Shown: positions 8,827 through 18,483, counted from the stretch's first letter. The stretch is DNA of 64,000 nt from Chersky-840 sp963764205 (GCA_963764205.1 CAVXRN010000002.1:558001-622000); one strand, 5' to 3'. The notes: generated by a model from the sequence alone, not told the origin. Made by a program: numbers and translations.

Positions 8827-10158
8827 ATGGCCGACACCCCTCCTCAGCCCGGCTCCTCGTCGGGCCGACGCCGTTCGGGCTCCCGACGACCGTCGCAGGG
8901 AGGCTCGGGTGCCACCTCGGGCGGCAGTCGCACCACCGGGGGCGGTTCGAGCGGGCCGCGGAGCTCCGGCGGCGGCTCGGGTGGCGGTGGTCGCGGGGGA
9001 TCGGGCGGCGGTGGTCGCGGGGGATCGGGCGGCGGCTCCGGCGGTGGTGGGCGCGGCGGCTCGGGCGGCGGTGGTCGTCGACGGGGGGGCTCGGGCGGCG
9101 GCGGGTCGCGCCAGGGCCGGAGCGGCGGAGGCGGTGGGGGGCGTTCGGGCTCGTCCAACCGCACCGGGAACCGGTCCGGCACGCGCCCCGGCGGCGGTAC
9201 CACGACGCGCGTTGCGGCACCCGCGGCGGCGGTAGCCGCGAGCGACACCGAGATCGTCGTCACCGCTGGCGTACCGGGCGTCCGCGGCGATGCGGCGGAG
9301 TTCCGCCACAACCGCCGGCGCGCCGTGCTCATCGCAGCAGCGCCGGGGATCGTGGTGTTCGTCGTCGTGGCCGTCGTGTGTGTCGCGGTGGGCCTCGCGG
9401 TGGAGGGTCTGGTCGCGGGGGTCGCAGCGGGACTCGTGGTGTCGTTCGCGCTGTGGCGTGGGGCGACAGGTGTGCTGGTGCGGGCCGTCGGGGCGCGCCC
9501 GGGCAACGACGAGGAGTTGGCGCGGGTCGAGAACCTCGTCGACGGGTTGTGCGCCACCATGGGGTTGGAGCCGCCCGAGATCCTCGTGATCGACGAGTGG
9601 GCCCGTCAGGCGTTGGCGTTGGGCCGCAAGAGCGGGGCGGCGGTGATCGTCGTCACGTCGGGCTTGCTGGAGTCGCTCGACCCGGTGTGTCTCGAGGGGG
9701 TCCTCGCCCACGAGCTCGTGCACGTGAAGCGGGCCGACGTCGCGCCCGCGACGATGGCAGCGGCGGTGCTGTTGCCGTTGGCGGGGTTCGTGCCCGTGTC
9801 GGGACTGGTCCACACGCTCGCCGGGCGCGGTCGTGAATTCCGGACCGACCGTCTGGCGGTGGCGGTGACCCGGTTCCCGCCCGGACTGCACGAGGGTCTC
9901 CTCCTCATGGCCGAGGGCCCCGCGCCGCGACAGCCGTCGCCGCTCACCCGGCGCGGCGTGTCGCGGGCCACGCGGTGGCTCTGGACCGTGGCGCTACCCG
10001 AGAGCCCGGGGGGCGACGTCATGCGGTGGGACGTCGTGGACGAGCTCGACCGCGCCGGCGTTGCGCGTCTCCGCGCTGGCCGAGTGGTGAGGCTCGGGCG
10101 CCCCGGCCGGGCCGGGCCGAGCCCCGGCGGAGCGGCCAAAGGCCCGGGAGTAGACTGA
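8827..10158 (+). CDS. M48 (HtpX-like) membrane metalloprotease with RGG-rich N-terminus
   Basis: About 443 aa. Residues 1-120 are almost only Gly, Ser, Arg with many RGGSGGG units, followed by a Thr/Ala stretch. Two hydrophobic segments (VLIAAAPGIVVFVVVAVV and VEGLVAGVAAGLVVSF) then precede the peptidase domain: HELVH (H295, H299) binds zinc, and E337 in GREFRTDRLA is the likely third ligand, with the HtpX-type E-x3-D pattern. Such proteases degrade damaged membrane proteins. ATG 8827 is chosen because a -10-like TACACT sits 9 nt upstream. The low-complexity N-terminus is unusual for this family; it is probably cytoplasmic, but topology and role cannot be read from the sequence. Substrates unknown. 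Confidence 0.75.
   Translation: MADTPPQPGSSSGRRRSGSRRPSQGGSGATSGGSRTTGGGSSGPRSSGGGSGGGGRGGSGGGGRGGSGGGSGGGGRGGSGGGGRRRGGSGGGGSRQGRSGGGGGGRSGSSNRTGNRSGTRPGGGTTTRVAAPAAAVAASDTEIVVTAGVPGVRGDAAEFRHNRRRAVLIAAAPGIVVFVVVAVVCVAVGLAVEGLVAGVAAGLVVSFALWRGATGVLVRAVGARPGNDEELARVENLVDGLCATMGLEPPEILVIDEWARQALALGRKSGAAVIVVTSGLLESLDPVCLEGVLAHELVHVKRADVAPATMAAAVLLPLAGFVPVSGLVHTLAGRGREFRTDRLAVAVTRFPPGLHEGLLLMAEGPAPRQPSPLTRRGVSRATRWLWTVALPESPGGDVMRWDVVDELDRAGVARLRAGRVVRLGRPGRAGPSPGGAAKGPGVD
10151..10156 (+). promoter_or_regulatory. TAGACT -10 box of pdxS
   Basis: TAGACT with 7 nt to ATG 10164 and no Shine-Dalgarno; likely leaderless promoter of pdxST. Confidence 0.5.
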
Positions 10159-10163
10159 TCACC

Positions 10164-11141
10164 ATGGAGGACGCTCCCACAACCCAGTCCAGAGCACGGT
10201 CCACAGCACGGTCGACGCAGACATCAGGGCACGACGGTGTTGCCCCACCGACCTCGGCCGGGGCGCGCCAGACCGGCACGTTCACCGTCAAGCGGGGGCT
10301 GGCCGACATGTTGCGCGGCGGGGTGATCATGGATGTCGTCACCGCCGAGCATGCCCGGATCGCCGAGGACGCCGGGGCCGTGTCGGTCATGGCGCTCGAG
10401 CGCGTGCCGTCCGACATCCGCGCCCAGGGTGGGGTGGCGCGCATGAGCGATCCCGCCCTGATCGAAGCCATCCAGCGCACGGTGACCATCCCGGTCATGG
10501 CCAAGGCCCGCATCGGTCACTTCGCGGAAGCGCAGATCCTCGAGGCGCTCGACGTCGACTACATCGACGAGAGTGAAGTGCTCACGCCCGCCGACGAAGC
10601 CCACCACATCGACAAGCGCGCCTTCCGCGTGCCCTTCGTGTGCGGCGCCACCAATCTCGGCGAGGCGCTCCGTCGCATCTCCGAGGGCGCAGCCCTGATC
10701 CGCTCCAAGGGTGAGGCCGGCACCGGCAACATCGTCGAGGCCGTCCGCCACCTCCGCTCCATCCTGGGTGACATCGGCAAGCTCACGCAGGCCGACTCGG
10801 CCGAGCAGTACGCCTGGGCCAAGCAGCTGAGCGCGCCGATCGACCTCGTGCGCGAGGTGGCCGATACCGGTGCGCTGCCCGTGCCGCTGTTCTGCGCCGG
10901 CGGCATCGCCACACCGGCCGACGCCGCTCTCGTGATGCAGCTCGGTGCCCAGGCCGTCTTCGTCGGCTCGGGCATCTTCAAGAGCGAAGACCCGGCGCGC
11001 CGGGCGCGCGCCATCGTGGAGGCGACCACGCATTTCGACGACCCGCAGATCGTGGCCAAGGTCAGTCGCGGTCTCGGCGCCTCGATGCCGGGGCTCGAGG
11101 TGGCAGGGCTCGAGCAGCGGCTGGCCGACCGGGGGTGGTAG
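10164..11141 (+). CDS. pdxS: Pyridoxal 5'-phosphate synthase subunit PdxS
   Basis: Synthase subunit that builds pyridoxal phosphate from ribose 5-phosphate, glyceraldehyde 3-phosphate and ammonia delivered by PdxT. 325 aa; the TIM-barrel core starts at FTVKRGLADMLRGGVIMDVV and contains ALERVPSDIRAQGGVARM, MAKARIGHFAEAQILE, DYIDESEVLTPAD, CGATNLGEALRRI with the conserved RSKGEAGTGN loop, and the C-terminal FCAGGIATPADAALV and FVGSGIFKS. About 35 residues rich in Ser/Thr/Arg precede the core, which is longer than usual. ATG 10164 is supported by the TAGACT box. pdxT follows after 37 bp. Confidence 0.96.
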   Translation: MEDAPTTQSRARSTARSTQTSGHDGVAPPTSAGARQTGTFTVKRGLADMLRGGVIMDVVTAEHARIAEDAGAVSVMALERVPSDIRAQGGVARMSDPALIEAIQRTVTIPVMAKARIGHFAEAQILEALDVDYIDESEVLTPADEAHHIDKRAFRVPFVCGATNLGEALRRISEGAALIRSKGEAGTGNIVEAVRHLRSILGDIGKLTQADSAEQYAWAKQLSAPIDLVREVADTGALPVPLFCAGGIATPADAALVMQLGAQAVFVGSGIFKSEDPARRARAIVEATTHFDDPQIVAKVSRGLGASMPGLEVAGLEQRLADRGW

Positions 11142-11178
11142 GCCCGGTGTCCCGGACGCGCCGCCGAGGTGCCTCCAG

Positions 11179-11898
11179 GTGGACATCGGCATCCTCGCCC
11201 TGCAGGGGGACGTCGCTGAGCACAGCGCGGCCCTGATCGAGCTCGGGACGACGCCCCGTCGGGTGCGCCGGCCCGAGGACCTCGTCGGGCTGGACGGGAT
11301 CGTGTTGCCCGGAGGCGAGTCGACGACCATGTCGATGCTGCTCGAATCCTCGGGGCTGTTCGACCCGCTGGGCAAGGAGCTCGCCTCGGGGCTGCCGGCG
11401 CTGGGGACGTGTGCGGGGATGATCCTGCTCGGGTCCGACGCCGTCGACGGGCGTTCGGACCAGCGGTACTTCGGTGCCATCGACATCACCGTGCGGCGCA
11501 ACGGCTTCGGACGGCAGCTCGAGTCCTTCGAGTGCGACCTCGACGTCGTCGCGCTGCACGGGCGGACCGCTGCGGGCCGTGTTCATTCGAGCGCCGATGG
11601 TCGAGACGGCCGGTGCGGCGGTCGAGGTGCTCGCCACGTTGGACCATCCGTCGGCTGACCACGCCATCGAGGGCCCGGGGCCCTTCGCCACCGGGCGCGC
11701 CGTCCCGGTGCTGTGTCGCCAGGGGGCCGTCCTCGTCGCCGCCTTCCACCCCGAGCTCACGCCCGACCGGCGCGTGCACGCGTTGTTCGTCTCGATGGTC
11801 GAGTCCGGCGCGACGGGCGAGGCCGAACAATCCAGAAGAACCGAAGACGCCACAAGAACCGAAGACGCCAGAAGCGACCGAAGGACGAAGGACGGTAG
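11179..11898 (+). CDS. pdxT: Glutamine amidotransferase subunit PdxT (frameshifted; 3' end uncertain)
   Basis: Glutaminase that feeds ammonia to PdxS. Start GTG 11179 gives DIGILALQGDVAEH. Class I amidotransferase motifs: GGESTTM, nucleophile Cys in GTCAGMI, and His/Glu in AAFHPELTPD. One extra base near 11563 breaks the frame; it resumes as GGPLRAVFIRAPMVETAG. The corrected frame shows no stop before yebC and runs to 11986. A second indel in the repeat-rich tail (18-bp repeat at 11836-11871) would bring it to TAG 11896-11898, just before yebC, which I use as the nominal end. Confidence 0.85.
11836..11871 (+). repeat. 18-bp tandem repeat at the pdxT 3' end
   Basis: Two copies of aagaaccgaagacgccas (positions 11836-11853 and 11854-11871), with a decayed third beginning at 11872. 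All three frames are open across it, so it blurs the true pdxT stop. Confidence 0.8.
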
Positions 11899-11901
11899 GA
11901 C

Positions 11902-12660
11902 ATGTCAGGCCACTCGAAATGGGCGACGACCAAGCATCGCAAGGCGGCGGTGGACAAGGTCCGGGCCAAGGTCTTCGCCAAGCTGATCCGGCAGCTGGAG
12001 GTGGCCGCACGAGAAGGGGGCGGCGACATGAACACCAATGCCACCCTGCGCACCATGTTCGAGAAGGCGCGTGCCTCGTCGGTGCCCATGGACACCATCG
12101 AGCGCGCCATCAAGCGGGGGACGGGCGAGCTCGAAGGGGTGCGCTACGAGGAGGTCGCCTACGAGGGGTACGCGCCGGGCGGCGTGGCGATCATCGTGGA
12201 GTCCCTCACCGACAACCGCAACCGCACCGGTGCCGAGATCCGCAACATCTTCACCCGCAACGGGGGCTCGATGGCCGAGCCGGGCGCGGTGTCGTGGCAA
12301 TTCGACCGCAAGGGCGTGATCGCGCTGCCGTCGTCGCTCGAGGAGGACACGATCATGGAGGTGGCCATCGAGGCCGGAGCCGAGGACCTGAGCCGACGAA
12401 GGGGAGCGGCTGGGTGGTGACCTGCGCGCCCCGACGACCTCGTCGCCGTGCGCGACGCGGCTCGAGGCGGCCGGGATGACGGTCGAGTCGGCCGAGCTGG
12501 CCATGGTGCCGTCGACCACCGTGCCGGTGACCGACGAAGGGCGAGGCCCGCCAGGTCCTGCGCCTGCTCGAGGCGCTCGACGACCACGACGACGTCCAGA
12601 ACGTCTGGTCGAACTTCGACATCCCCGACGAGGTGCTGGCCGCCGCGTCGAGCGGACTGA
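11902..12660 (+). CDS. yebC: YebC/PmpR family protein (several frameshifts)
   Basis: Conserved protein of the YebC/TACO1 family, linked to transcription control or to translation of difficult peptides. ATG 11902 gives the family N-terminus MSGHSKWATTKHRKAAVDK; GTGELEGVRYEEVAYEGYAPGG, DNRNRTGAEIR and NGGSMAEPGAVSW are diagnostic. The frame breaks near 12390, and single extra bases near 12425, 12455 and 12540 break it again. The homologous C-terminus continues as VESAELAMVPSTTVPV and NVWSNFDIPDEVL, ending at about 12660. It lies between pdxT and ruvC, as in mycobacteria. The breaks look like sequence errors because both halves are fully conserved. Confidence 0.88.
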
Positions 12661-12699
12661 GGCGTCGACGGTCCACCGTCCGCCCGACCGCGCCCTGGC

Positions 12700-12705
12700 T
12701 AGAGT
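12700..12705 (+). promoter_or_regulatory. TAGAGT -10 box of ruvC
   Basis: TAGAGT with 7 nt to GTG 12713; no Shine-Dalgarno seen. Confidence 0.4.
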
Positions 12706-12712
12706 CGAACGG

Positions 12713-13228
12713 GTGTTCGTCCTGGGCATCGACCCCGGCCTGTCCCGGTGCGGCTATGGGCTGGTACGGCAGCTCCGGAGCGACCTGACGGCCAGGCCGG
12801 CGGGGTGGTGACGACCGAGCCCGAGCACCCGCTGCCCGGAACGCCTTCGTATGCTGTTCACCGAGCTCCGCGCCCTGGTGGCCGAGATGCGTCCCGACGC
12901 CGTGGTGGTCGAGCGGGTGTTCTTCCAGACCAACGTGCGCACCGCCATGGCCACCGGCCAGGCCGGCGGCGTCGCCCTGCTGGTGGCGGCCGAGGCCGGG
13001 TGCGAGGTGGCCCAGTACAGCGCCAACGAGGTGAAGCAGGCCGTCGTCGGGCTTCGGCGGTGCCACCAAGGACCAGGTGCAGAACGATGGTGGCGGCGCT
13101 GCTGGGGCTGGACGAGCCGCCCAAGCCCCCCGACGTGGCCGACGCCTTGGCCCTGGCGGTCTGCCATCTCACGGCGCAGCCCTTGCGACAGCGCCATCGC
13201 GGCCGCCGGAACCAGGAGCCGACGATGA
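12713..13228 (+). CDS. ruvC: Holliday junction resolvase RuvC (several frameshifts)
   Basis: Endonuclease that cuts Holliday junctions with RuvAB. GTG 12713 starts VFVLGIDPGLSRCGYGLV, with the first catalytic Asp in GIDPG. The rest is spread over frames: VVTTEPEHPLP, RMLFTELRALVAEMRPD, the catalytic Glu region VVVERVFFQTNVRTAMATG, NEVKQAVVG, and the final acidic part DVADALALAVCH. Indels lie near 12770, 12840, 13050, 13084 and 13185. After correction the protein ends at TGA 13226-13228, overlapping the ruvA ATG. Family identity is certain; the literal sequence cannot give a full-length protein. Confidence 0.88.
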
Positions 13229-13827
13229 TCGGCTGGCTGCGGGGCGGCTCGTGACCCGGACGGACCGAGGGCGAGGTCCTCGTCGACGTGGGTGGCGTGG
13301 GCTATCGCGTCACGGTGCCGCCCGCACTGCTGCCGCGGTGGGCGACCGGGGCCGCGGTGGAACTGCACGTCCACACCCACGTCCGCGAGGACGCCATCGT
13401 GCTCTACGGCTTCGCCACCGCCGAGGAGCGACGGTGTTTCGAAGCCCTGCTCGGCGCCCACGGCGTCGGCCCCGCCCTCGCCCTCGCCGTGCTGTGCGCG
13501 CTGCGCCCGGCCGATCTGGTCCGGGCCGTGATCGAGGAGGACCTCGGAGGCGCTGTGCGCGGTGCCCGGGCGTGGGACGCAAGACCGCGGCCCGCCTCGT
13601 CCTCGATCTGCGGCTCGCGCCTCGAGCTGCCCGACTTCACCGGCGACGGCGTCCCGGGGCGGCCAGCGCGGACCCTCCGAAGCCGCGCGGCGAGGTGCGG
13701 GCCGCACTGGTCGAGCTCGGCTACGGCCCCGACGAGATCCGGCGGGCCCTCGAGGGCGGCGAGGCGCAGGGCACGGTCGAGGAGATGCTCCGCCAGGCTC
13801 TGCGCGAGTTGGCGCGGGGCGCGGTGA
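13225..13827 (+). CDS. ruvA: Holliday junction DNA-binding subunit RuvA (several frameshifts)
   Basis: DNA-binding tetramer that targets RuvB to Holliday junctions. ATG 13225 reads MIGWLRG, the RuvA N-terminus, then hits TGA 13252; the frame resumes as EVLVDVGGVGYRVTVP, HVREDAIVLYGFAT, LLGAHGVGPALALAVL (helix-hairpin-helix) and, after further indels, CAVPGVGRKTAARLVLDL and the RuvB-binding C-terminal domain ALVELGYGPDEIRRAL. Indels are inferred near 13250, 13545, 13570, 13628, 13660 and 13812. The stop is TGA 13825-13827, overlapping the ruvB GTG. Confidence 0.87.
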
Positions 13828-14914
13828 ACGCGCCGGCGAGAGAGTGCTCGACGCCGTCCCTCGGAGGTGCGCCGACGACGAACGGCGCCGCCCGGTCGAA
13901 CCCGCTGCCCGACCCGTCCGAGCTGGTGGACGAGGTCCGTCTCCGGCCCCGGCGCCTGGACGAGTTCCACGGGCAGCCCCAGCTCACCGAGCACCTCGCA
14001 GATCGTGCTCGAGGCGGCCCGGCGACGGGAACAGCCCGTCGACCATCTGCTGTTCGCCGGACCGCCGGGCCTGGGCAAGACGTCGCTGGCGGGCATCGTG
14101 GCGGCCGAGATGGGCGTCGGGCTGCGCATCACCTCGGGCCCGGCGCTGGTCGCGCACCGGCGACCTGGCCGCATTCTCACCGACCTGCAGCACGGTGACG
14201 TGCTGTTCATCGACGAGATCCACCGCCTGCCCCGTCCCGTCGAAGAGGTCCTGTACCCCGCCATGGAGGATTTCCAGCTCGACATCCTCATCGGCAAGGG
14301 GCCGACGGCCCGCTCGATCCGACTCGACCTGCCCCGGTTCACCCTGGTCGGCGCCACCACCCGCACGGGCCTGCTCACCGGCCCGCTGCGCGACCGCTTC
14401 GGCTTCGTGGGTCGCCTCGACCTGTACGCGGCCGAGGACCTCCAGGGCATCGTGGTGCGTTCGGCGGGGATCCTCGGCGTCGAGGTGGACCTCGAAGGGG
14501 CCCGGCAGATCGCTTCGCGGGCCCGGGGCACGCCGCGGATCGCCAACCGGCTGCTGCGGCGGGTCCGCGACTTCGTGGAGGTGCGGGCCCAGGGTGCGAT
14601 CACGGCGTCGCTCGCCACCGAGGGTCTCGAGCTCTTCGGCGTGGACGAGCTCGGGCTCGACAAGGTGGACCGCGCCATCCTCGACGCCCTGTGCCGCCGT
14701 TTCGACGGCCGTCCGGTCGGGCTCGTGACCCTGGCCCACTGCGTGGGGGAGGAGCCCGAGACGGTCGAGGACGCCTACGAGCCCTATCTCCTCCAACAGG
14801 GCCTCCTGCAGCGCACACCCCGGGGCCGCATGGCCACGCCCCGGGCTTTCGCGCACCTCGGCGAGCCCGTTCCCGGAGCCGAATTGCAGGGTGTCGCGCC
14901 CGACGCTGTGGTGA
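13824..14914 (+). CDS. ruvB: Holliday junction helicase RuvB (frameshifts; 3' end uncertain)
   Basis: AAA+ motor for branch migration. After a variable 35-residue start come RPRRLDEFHGQPQL, Walker A GPPGLGKTS, Walker B FIDEIHRL, sensor region LVGATTRTGLLTGPLRDRFG with the arginine finger, and the winged-helix domain ending RMATPRAFAHLG. Indels near 13998 and two compensating ones between 14150 and 14190 interrupt the frame. RuvB proteins normally end just after AFAHLG; here the frame stays open into yajC (to 15189), which suggests another indel. TGA 14912-14914 is the nearest sensible stop and is used as the nominal end. Confidence 0.87.
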
Positions 14915-14956
14915 GGCCCGGAGTCGGGCTGCCGGGGCCGGGAGAGGGGCCTGGAG

Positions 14957-14962
14957 TAACAT
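14957..14962 (+). promoter_or_regulatory. TAACAT -10-like box upstream of yajC
   Basis: TAACAT lies 39 nt before ATG 15002 in the ruvB-yajC gap, a possible promoter for yajC-secDF. Confidence 0.3.
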
Positions 14963-15001
14963 CGGCCGTCCTCAGAGCCGGAGCCCGCCATTCCACTCAC
15001 C

Positions 15002-15584
15002 ATGCTCAGCACCCATGCCACCCTGGCCTTGCTGGCCGCGTCGTCTTCGAAGACGAAGAGCGGGAGCTCCGCGTTCTCGCTCCTGTTCCTGGTCGTCATC
15101 TTCGGGGTGGGGTACATGTTCTTCATCCGGCCGCGCTCGCAGCAGGCCCGGCGCCAGCGCGACACGCTCATGGAGCTCTCCCCCGGTGACGAGGTCCTGA
15201 CCGGCGCCGGCATCTTCGGGACCGTCCTGGACGTCGAAGCCGACCGGGTCACGCTCGAGACCGCGCCCGGGACCCGCATCACCGTGCTCCGCTCGACCAT
15301 CGCCCGGCGGATACCGGACGCGGTGCCCGAGACCCCGAGCTGGGACGAACACGACGAAGACGAGGCACACGGCGCCTACCACGAGTACGAGCACGGCCAC
15401 ACCGACGACGAGCACGACGGGGACGCCGAGCACACCGACGCCGAGGCCCCTGAGGCAGACGCCCACGACACAGACGCCCACGACGCAGACGCCCACGACG
15501 CACGAGGACGCCGAGCACGACAGCGATGCGGAAGGTCCGGACGACACCCCCGCGGACGGCGCCGGAGACAAGAACAAGAGATGA
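15002..15584 (+). CDS. yajC: Sec translocase accessory subunit YajC with His/Asp/Glu-rich tail (one frameshift)
   Basis: Small inner-membrane partner of SecDF. One membrane helix (SLLFLVVIFGVGYMFFI), then the signature RPRSQQARRQRDTLMELSPG and GDEVLTGAGIFGTV. The tail after residue 115 is a long run of Asp, Glu and His with repeated DAHD units, far longer than usual. An extra base near 15495 opens the frame into secD, so literally YajC and SecD read as one 690-aa protein. Removing it gives HEDAEHDSDAEG ... GDKNKR and TGA 15582-15584, overlapping the secD ATG as in a normal operon. Confidence 0.9.
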
Positions 15585-17087
15585 AGCGGTCGCTCGTCAT
15601 CAGCCTGGTCGCCACCGTCGCCATCACGATCATCGTGTTCGCGGCCACCCTCGGCGCGGGGTGGTCCCCCAAGCTCGGCCTCGACCTGGCGGGTGGCTCC
15701 GAGGTCGTCTACAAGCCGGTGCGTCCCATCTCGAGCGGCGAGATGGTGACGACCGTCGGCGTCATCCGTAACCGCGTCGACGGCGCCGGGGTATCGGGAG
15801 CGACGGTGGACTCCCAGGGAGGCAACGTGGTGGTGCAGTTCCCGGGCATCAGCCACCCCCAGGCCCTCATCAAGCTCATCGGGACGACGGCCCAGCTCTA
15901 CTTCCGGCCCGTGTTGTGCGGGGCACCGGTGTTCGCCCCGCCGGCCAAGGGCAAGTCCGCGCCGACGGGGCCCCTGCCATCGTGCGGCCAGTACGCCACG
16001 ACGGCGGCCGCGTTGGACGTGAACACCTCCACGGGCGAGCCGAGCAACAACATCCCGCCCAACCCGGCCTTCGCGCCCTACCCCTCGACCAAGGCGGACC
16101 TCCGCAACGAGACCGTATTGCTGCCTTCGGACCCCCTGGCCGGAGCCCAGCAGTACGCGCGCTTCGTGTGTGGTCCCGCGCAGCTCGACGGCACGGCCAT
16201 CGCCTCGGCCACGGCGGTGTTCGACACGACGATCAACGCGTGGGCCGTGAGCTACAACCTCAAGGAGGTGGGGCCCTGGGACACCGTGGCCGAGGAGAAC
16301 TTCCACCAGTACGTGGCGATCGATCTCGACGGATTCGTCGAGTCGGCGCCGCTCATCCAGCCCAGCCAAGCATCTTTCACGTCGTTCCAGGGGAAGGGGG
16401 AGATCAGCGGGAGCTTCACCGAGGCGACGGCCAAGACCCTGGCCCTCCAGCTGAACTACGGCGCCCTGCCGGTGCCGCTCAAGGTCCTCACCCAGCAGAC
16501 CGTGTCGCCGACCCTGGGCAAGTCGTCGCTCAAGGCCGGGTTGCTGGCCGGGATCGGCGGCCTGATCCTCGTCCTCATCTACACGATCCTCTACTACCGG
16601 GTGCTCGGGGTCGTGGTGGTGGCCGGTCTCTTGCTCACCGCCATGCTCCTGTGGGCCATCGTCTCGGCCCTGAGCCATTCGTCGCTCAACCTGACATTGG
16701 ACTTGTCCGGCGTCACGGGCCTGATCGTGTCGGTGGGGATCACCGTCGACTCCTACATCGTGTACTTCGAGCGACTAAAAGACGAGGCCCGCTCGGGGCG
16801 GTCGGTGCGTACCAGCGTGGACCGCAGCTTCAAGGGGGCCTTCCGGACCGTGCTGGCGGCCGACTTGGTGTCGCTGGCCGCAGCGGTCGTGCTCTACCTC
16901 CTCGCGGTCGGGACGGTGCGAGGGTTCGCCTTCTTCCTCGGCCTGTCCACGTTGTTGGACATCTTCACGACGTTCTTCTTCACCCGACCACTCGTGATCC
17001 TGCTCGGGCGGAGCTCGCGCGATCACCGACGCCAGGGTCTTCGGGGTGGCCCGGGGCCTGGCCGTGGGAAGTGAGACAGCGGCATGA
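15581..17087 (+). CDS. secD: Protein translocase subunit SecD (frameshift near 3' end)
   Basis: RND-fold membrane protein that uses the proton gradient to pull exported proteins through SecYEG. One N-terminal helix (LVISLVATVAITIIVFA), then LGLDLAGGSEVVY, the periplasmic P1 domain with GVIRNRVDGAGVSG, QLNYGALPVPLKVL, and the C-terminal helix bundle beginning SLKAGLLAGIGGLILVLIY with GITVDSYIVYFERLKDE and FKGAFRTVLAADLVSL. One extra base near 17022 spoils the last 20 residues; correction gives ITDARVFGVARGLAVG and TGA 17085-17087, overlapping the secF ATG. Confidence 0.94.
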
Positions 17088-18465
17088 CGACCACCACCGT
17101 GGCTCCCGAGGAAGACGCGCCGACCAAGCGGCCCAACGCCTTCGTCCGCATCTACCGGGGCGAGACCAAGTACGACTTCGTGGGGCGACGCCGGTGGTGG
17201 TACGCGGTCTCGGCCATCATCATCGTGGCGGGCCTCGTGTCGTTCGGGGTGAAGGGCTTCAACTGGGGCATCGACTTCAAGGGGGGGACGTCGTGGCAGA
17301 TCCCCGCCAACGGCGCCACCGTGGGCCAGGTCCAAGATGCCGTGAGCAACGCCGGTGTCCCGGACGCCACCGTCGAGATCCTGGGCCGGGGGTCGGCGGC
17401 CACGGTGCAGGTCCAGGCCGACCTGACCAAGGAGTCGAGCGCGGCGCAGACCGCGCACAAGGCCGCGGTGAGCGCGACGTTGGGCAAGATCGCGGACGTT
17501 CCCCCCGGCCAGGTGTCGATCACCGACGTCGGGCCCACCTGGGGGAGCCAGATCAGCGAGAAGGCGCTCCTCGCCGTGCTCGTGTTCTTCGTCGTGGTGG
17601 TGGTCTACATCTCGTTCCGATTCGAGTGGAAGATGGCCATGGCGGCGCTCATCGCCGTGATCCACGACCTGCTCATCACGGCCGGGATCTATTCGCTGGC
17701 CGGCTTCCAGGTGACCCCCGACACCGTCATCGCCTTGCTCACCATCCTGGGGTACTCGCTCTATGACACCGTGGTCGTGTTCGACCGGGTCAAGGAGAAC
17801 AGTCGGGGCCAGTTCGGGACGGGCCGGATGACCTACACCGACATCGTCAACCTGTCGATGAACCAGACCCTGGCGCGGTCCATCAACACCTCGTTGGTGG
17901 CGATCCTGCCCGTGCTCTCGGTGCTCGTCATCGGTGCGCAGGTGCTGGGGGCGACCACGCTGCAGTACTTCGGGCTCGCCCTCGTCATCGGGCTCACCTC
18001 GGGCGCGTACTCGTCGATCTTCATCGCGGCCCCGGTGCTCGCCAGCCTCAAAGAGCGCGAGCCCCGCTACATCAACATCCGGCGCAAACTCGAGAACCAG
18101 TCGGCCGGCGCCGGTCTGCTCACCCCCCGCGAGGCCGCGTTGCTCGTGCCGGCCGGGGCGACCGCGGCGCGCGTGGCGGCACCGGCAGCTCGGGGCGACC
18201 CACGGCACGCAAGCAAACCGGTGTCCTGCGACCCGGCGCAGCCACCCGGCCCGCTTCCGCATCGCCCGACGACGACGACATCGACGTCGACGAGGACGGC
18301 AACGAGGTCGCGGCCCAGCCTGCGGCCCGCGCCAAGACCGGGTCGAAGGCCTCCGGCTCCAACGGGGCGGGCCGGTCCGGCGCCGGCGCGGCGTCGGGGC
18401 CCAACCGTCCCCCGCCTCGTCCCCGCAAGGGCAAGGGTGCGAAGAAGGGCGGCAAGCGCCGCTAG
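17084..18465 (+). CDS. secF: Protein translocase subunit SecF (frameshift near 3' end)
   Basis: Partner of SecD. FNWGIDFKGGTSWQI follows the first helix; the bundle contains YISFRFEWKMAMAAL, AVIHDLLITAGIYSL, TVIALLTILGYSLYDTVVVFDRVKEN and LARSINTSLVAILPVL, all standard SecF motifs. After about residue 370 a base is missing somewhere in 18180-18250. The corrected tail is acidic (DDDDIDVDEDGNE) then very basic (PRPRKGKGAKKGGKRR) and stops at TAG 18463-18465. The basic end is common in actinobacterial SecF. Confidence 0.93.
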
Positions 18466-18471
18466 GCCAGG

Positions 18472-18477
18472 TACGGT
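18472..18477 (+). promoter_or_regulatory. TACGGT -10 box of rel
   Basis: TACGGT with 6 nt to GTG 18484; likely leaderless start of the rel-hisS-aspS group. Confidence 0.4.
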
Positions 18478-18483
18478 GAGTAG

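Noticed and set aside
12390..14200. yebC and ruvCAB as genuine pseudogenes
   Set aside because: All conserved motifs survive across frames; many single-base G/C indels in a short stretch fit sequence error better than decay of four core genes.
15002..17074. Apparent 690-aa YajC-SecD fusion
   Set aside because: One extra base near 15495 explains it; the other frame gives a natural acidic tail, and TGA 15582-15584 overlaps the secD ATG as in normal operons.
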